From: GCA-1730015 sp964583825
GTDB taxonomy: Bacteria; Pseudomonadota; Gammaproteobacteria; Granulosicoccales; Granulosicoccaceae
DNA length: 10,296 nt
Assembly: GCA_964583825.1 (NCBI GenBank)
Contig: CAZOXM010000136.1
Location: 1-10,296, forward strand
Direction of reading: 5' to 3'
The first letter of the stretch is position 1; the number at the start of each line of letters is the position of its first letter. Below the pieces are notes generated by a model that had not been told where the DNA came from, ran no database searches, and worked only from the letters and a program-made list of their open reading frames with translations. Positions 9,401-10,296 of this stretch are shown here, piece after piece. Position numbers and translations under genes: made by a program.

Positions 9401-10178
9401 GGTTAAACGTGCCTCCATAGGCGACCGAGAGCGTCGGGCGTTCGGCTTCGAATTTGAGACCGATACCTTTCACCCAGGCGATTACGTTGCCAGCATTGTC
9501 AAAAGCTGCGACGGAAGCTCGAATGTTGTTTCCGTCGATTTCATCGATCACACCCCGCAGTTTCAGCTCCGTCGGCACGTCGGTATCCAGCAGCATAAAT
9601 TCGCTGATACTGTTCAGGTAGTACACAGCGCTGCGCTGGCAGATAGATGCCACCAGGTGAGTGAATGAATCAATCAGTACCACCAACCGCTCGCCCGGTG
9701 CGGAATCAGAGGCCATAGTCCACGATGCGCGCGAAGCGACGTCGCGCTCGGCCGCAATTTCGCGGAGTGGGCGAAAGCTGCCTTCGTAATTGTTACCATT
9801 GCCGTTCAATTGCTCATAGAACGAATCACCAGTCACTGTGCCGGTATCAGGCACCTCAGGAAATACCGGTATCTCACTGGCTCGCTCTGCCCCGGAGTAA
9901 GCCATACAGGGCGCATCTGCCCCAATCGCTGAAATAGTAGTTCGCTCACCTTCGCTGCCGAACTCAAAGGATGCCGCCGAATTGAGATCGAGCGGTACCA
10001 TTTGGAGGAATTCCACGTCAGCCAGATGCCGTTGTCCCGACTGTGCAGCCCAGGAAATGAACAGCGCACCCGGTACCACCGGGAGCTGATTGACTCGATG
10101 GCCGGCAATAAATCCGTAATTCTTCCTGTCTACTTTGAGTTCCATTAGCCCTTTACTCTTCTCGCTTGTTTCTGGCAT
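6468..10178 (-). CDS. Loading megaprotein: DH - FkbH (split by FkbM O-methyltransferase) - carrier protein
   Basis: This 1236-aa protein primes the assembly line, inferred from its domains. Residues 12-245 form a PKS dehydratase double hotdog, with the HX8P motif (His27, Pro36) and the second-half Asp170/His174 (DSFTH). Residues about 248-318 match the N-terminal part of FkbH domains, ending in an IRLQDW motif. Residues 339-600 are an FkbM-type SAM methyltransferase (VIDIGANIGLF at 382-392, VEPSPS at 408-413, KIDAEKSE at 527-534). Residues about 608-1052 resume FkbH: GHIPYT at 698-703, HAD motif I DCDNT (Asp732, Asp734), motif II Ser777, motif III Lys812, motif IV Asp834/Asp835, and SCRVLGRSVE with Cys996. 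A carrier protein follows at 1136-1205 (GGTSL, Ser1168), behind an NRPS-like linker, then a basic tail at 1206-1236. FkbH domains dephosphorylate 1,3-bisphosphoglycerate and load glyceryl onto a carrier protein. The start is uncertain: Met12 (10145) begins right at the DH domain and follows a purine-rich tract, whereas Met1 has only a weak site. The domain calls are firm; the substrate is inferred. Confidence 0.93.
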   Translation of the reverse strand: MPETSEKSKGLMELKVDRKNYGFIAGHRVNQLPVVPGALFISWAAQSGQRHLADVEFLQMVPLDLNSAASFEFGSEGERTTISAIGADAPCMAYSGAERASEIPVFPEVPDTGTVTGDSFYEQLNGNGNNYEGSFRPLREIAAERDVASRASWTMASDSAPGERLVVLIDSFTHLVASICQRSAVYYLNSISEFMLLDTDVPTELKLRGVIDEIDGNNIRASVAAFDNAGNVIAWVKGIGLKFEAERPTLSVAYGGTFNLDPLSEFFNLWQDKLDITVNQRAADYGQMIPELIRGDGVFDGSAQSQTCFIRLQDWGQTAVHDAGDTQASAQSFPASLDTYALPDKRTVASLNQYETSYLYKEIYVDQAYRRHNVIIADGDVVIDIGANIGLFSMFASEQASNVKVIAVEPSPSVLPILKANLATYAQEHHVVAAGAADKTGEAEFTAYKKSSVFSSFMANKDDDRSAIKQVVINMLSVVGDMDADELEDAAEDMMQDRMDSEQYMCPLVAVSDIVDDQQVEKIGLLKIDAEKSEEAILKGIREEHWDRIEQIIIEVHKQSGIGVAGVRQLLESKGFECIEDEEQLLLDSGLVTIYAARPERLRKNAELSPASKIEKSAGLFVDAVTGLVAAGNTKDLNIVVCPSVVMDPSLEREITRIEDRIGEQCSELKSVKVLNWSDWCNQYPVNEFHDKVSDQAGHIPYTGEWYAATSTNLVRSNLYQVQRPRKVIVLDCDNTLWQGVVGEDGVDGIAFNEPNLTLQRFVKDLSGHGYLLCLASKNDEDIVRRVFSERAGEMLLSWDDIVAHRINWTSKPENLVSMSHELNLNLDSFVFFDDSPAECQQMIDAYPQVMTIAFDEQAGTADYLAGIWGLEATESTAEDAKRTDMYVVESKRQALRSELGDLEKFIEKIDLNVDIAPVDEESLQRASQMCMRTNQFNFTSKRYTEADIRDLIANDACFVEKIHVTDTFGDYGITGLVIGERKGQELCVDTFLLSCRVLGRSVEHRTLAHIGAKALDIGCDSVRFEFVTTDRNTPAVLFLQSIDDLNRAGSKGQFVYSAQELAELKFRAAVNSDTAADEAGRETEKVRDEDYNLASEKVHFIASQLNSASSIASAVHTKIRVPRPKLNNAYIAPADKAQTDLVAVWEDLLGIDGIGVEDSFFDLGGTSLKGVEMIARVQREIELKINVANLFEGPTVAFLAQAGAQGNQTQLKRSSRAKGRRRSANRRGDQLAQTN
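10149..10163 (-). promoter_or_regulatory. Purine-rich tract before the alternative start of the loading gene
   Basis: On the minus strand this reads GAGAAGAGTAAAGGG, just ahead of the in-frame ATG at 10145. The AAGAG part lies 10 nt from that ATG, while AAAGGG is only 3 nt away, closer than ideal. The upstream ATG at 10178 has only a short GGG six bases before it. The tract favours Met12 as the true start but does not prove it. Confidence 0.4.
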
Positions 10179-10231
10179 TAAACGCCCGGATATCGTCGAA
10201 CCGACTAGTTACTGTCCACCTGAAGGGATTA

Positions 10232-10250
10232 GCCGTTTCATCGGCGAAAC
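10232..10250. repeat. Small overlapping inverted repeats at the putative transcription start
   Basis: GTTTC (10235-10239) and GAAAC (10246-10250) form a perfect 5-bp inverted repeat with a 6-bp spacer. GCCG (10232-10235) and CGGC (10242-10245) form an overlapping 4-bp one. They lie just downstream of the TATAAT box, where an operator or a 5' stem could sit. Repeats this short also arise by chance. Confidence 0.25.
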
Positions 10251-10251
10251 A

Positions 10252-10257
10252 ATTATA
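10252..10257 (-). promoter_or_regulatory. Candidate -10 box (TATAAT) for the operon
   Basis: Read on the minus strand, these bases are a perfect TATAAT. It lies 74 bp before the first ATG (10178) and 107 bp before the alternative ATG (10145), facing the operon. A transcript would start near 10245. At the usual 16-18 bp spacing the upstream sequence (such as GTAGTA) is a poor -35 match. The promoter may therefore be weak or activator-dependent, or the match may be chance in an AT-rich stretch. Confidence 0.4.
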
Positions 10258-10296
10258 TTGCACGATTGAACTTCTACTACCAACTAAATCACAACC

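Larger units (their letters stand above)
10179..10296. other. Upstream intergenic region, cut by the window edge
   Basis: These 118 bp precede the operon and hold no convincing coding sequence. They contain the TATAAT box and the small inverted repeats listed separately. The part nearest the right edge is AT-richer than the genes, as expected of a promoter region. The neighbouring gene beyond 10296 is not visible, so it is unknown whether this is a divergent promoter region or a gap between co-oriented genes. Confidence 0.6.

Noticed and set aside
6468..10178. Methoxymalonyl-ACP extender pathway as in FK506 (FkbG-K)
   Set aside because: That route uses free-standing FkbH with separate dehydrogenases and a discrete ACP. 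Here FkbH is fused to a loading-type carrier protein directly before a KS, no dehydrogenase genes are present, and the AT of the module looks malonyl-specific.

Overview
The window holds three genes, all on the minus strand, in one compact biosynthetic cluster. They read right to left: a starter-unit (loading) megaprotein at 10178-6468, a one-module polyketide synthase at 6455-831, and an Fe(II)/2-oxoglutarate oxygenase at 818-15. Both gaps between genes are 12 bp, so this is almost certainly one operon with coupled translation. The 118 bp at the right edge (10179-10296) is the only real intergenic DNA; it has a perfect TATAAT -10-like box facing the operon and a small inverted repeat. The left edge falls 14 bp after the oxygenase stop codon, and an AAAGG there hints at a further gene outside the window. 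No transposon, tRNA, rRNA, CRISPR or clear terminator was seen.

The organism is a bacterium of moderate GC content with Shine-Dalgarno signals. The synthase domains resemble the hybrid PKS/NRPS lines of Proteobacteria and Cyanobacteria. A gammaproteobacterium is my guess, with low confidence, since nothing in the window fixes the taxon.

The loading protein reads: dehydratase (DH) double hotdog - N-terminal part of an FkbH domain - FkbM O-methyltransferase - rest of the FkbH domain with a HAD phosphatase core - carrier protein - strongly basic tail. The methyltransferase therefore appears nested inside the FkbH unit. FkbH domains load a glyceryl unit derived from 1,3-bisphosphoglycerate onto a carrier protein. 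The second protein reads KS - malonyl-type AT - KR - ACP - a C-terminal condensation-superfamily domain closest to NRPS epimerization domains, but with the epimerase glutamate motif degraded. The oxygenase keeps its iron and 2-oxoglutarate ligands.

Inferred pathway: a glyceryl starter is loaded, possibly O-methylated and/or dehydrated. It is then extended once with malonyl-CoA, ketoreduced, and released or transferred by the unusual terminal domain. The oxygenase hydroxylates or desaturates the chain or product. There is no adenylation domain, thioesterase, transporter or regulator in the window. If the line is complete, the product is a small C5-type oxygenated acid, ester or amide; otherwise the acyl chain passes to partners outside the window.
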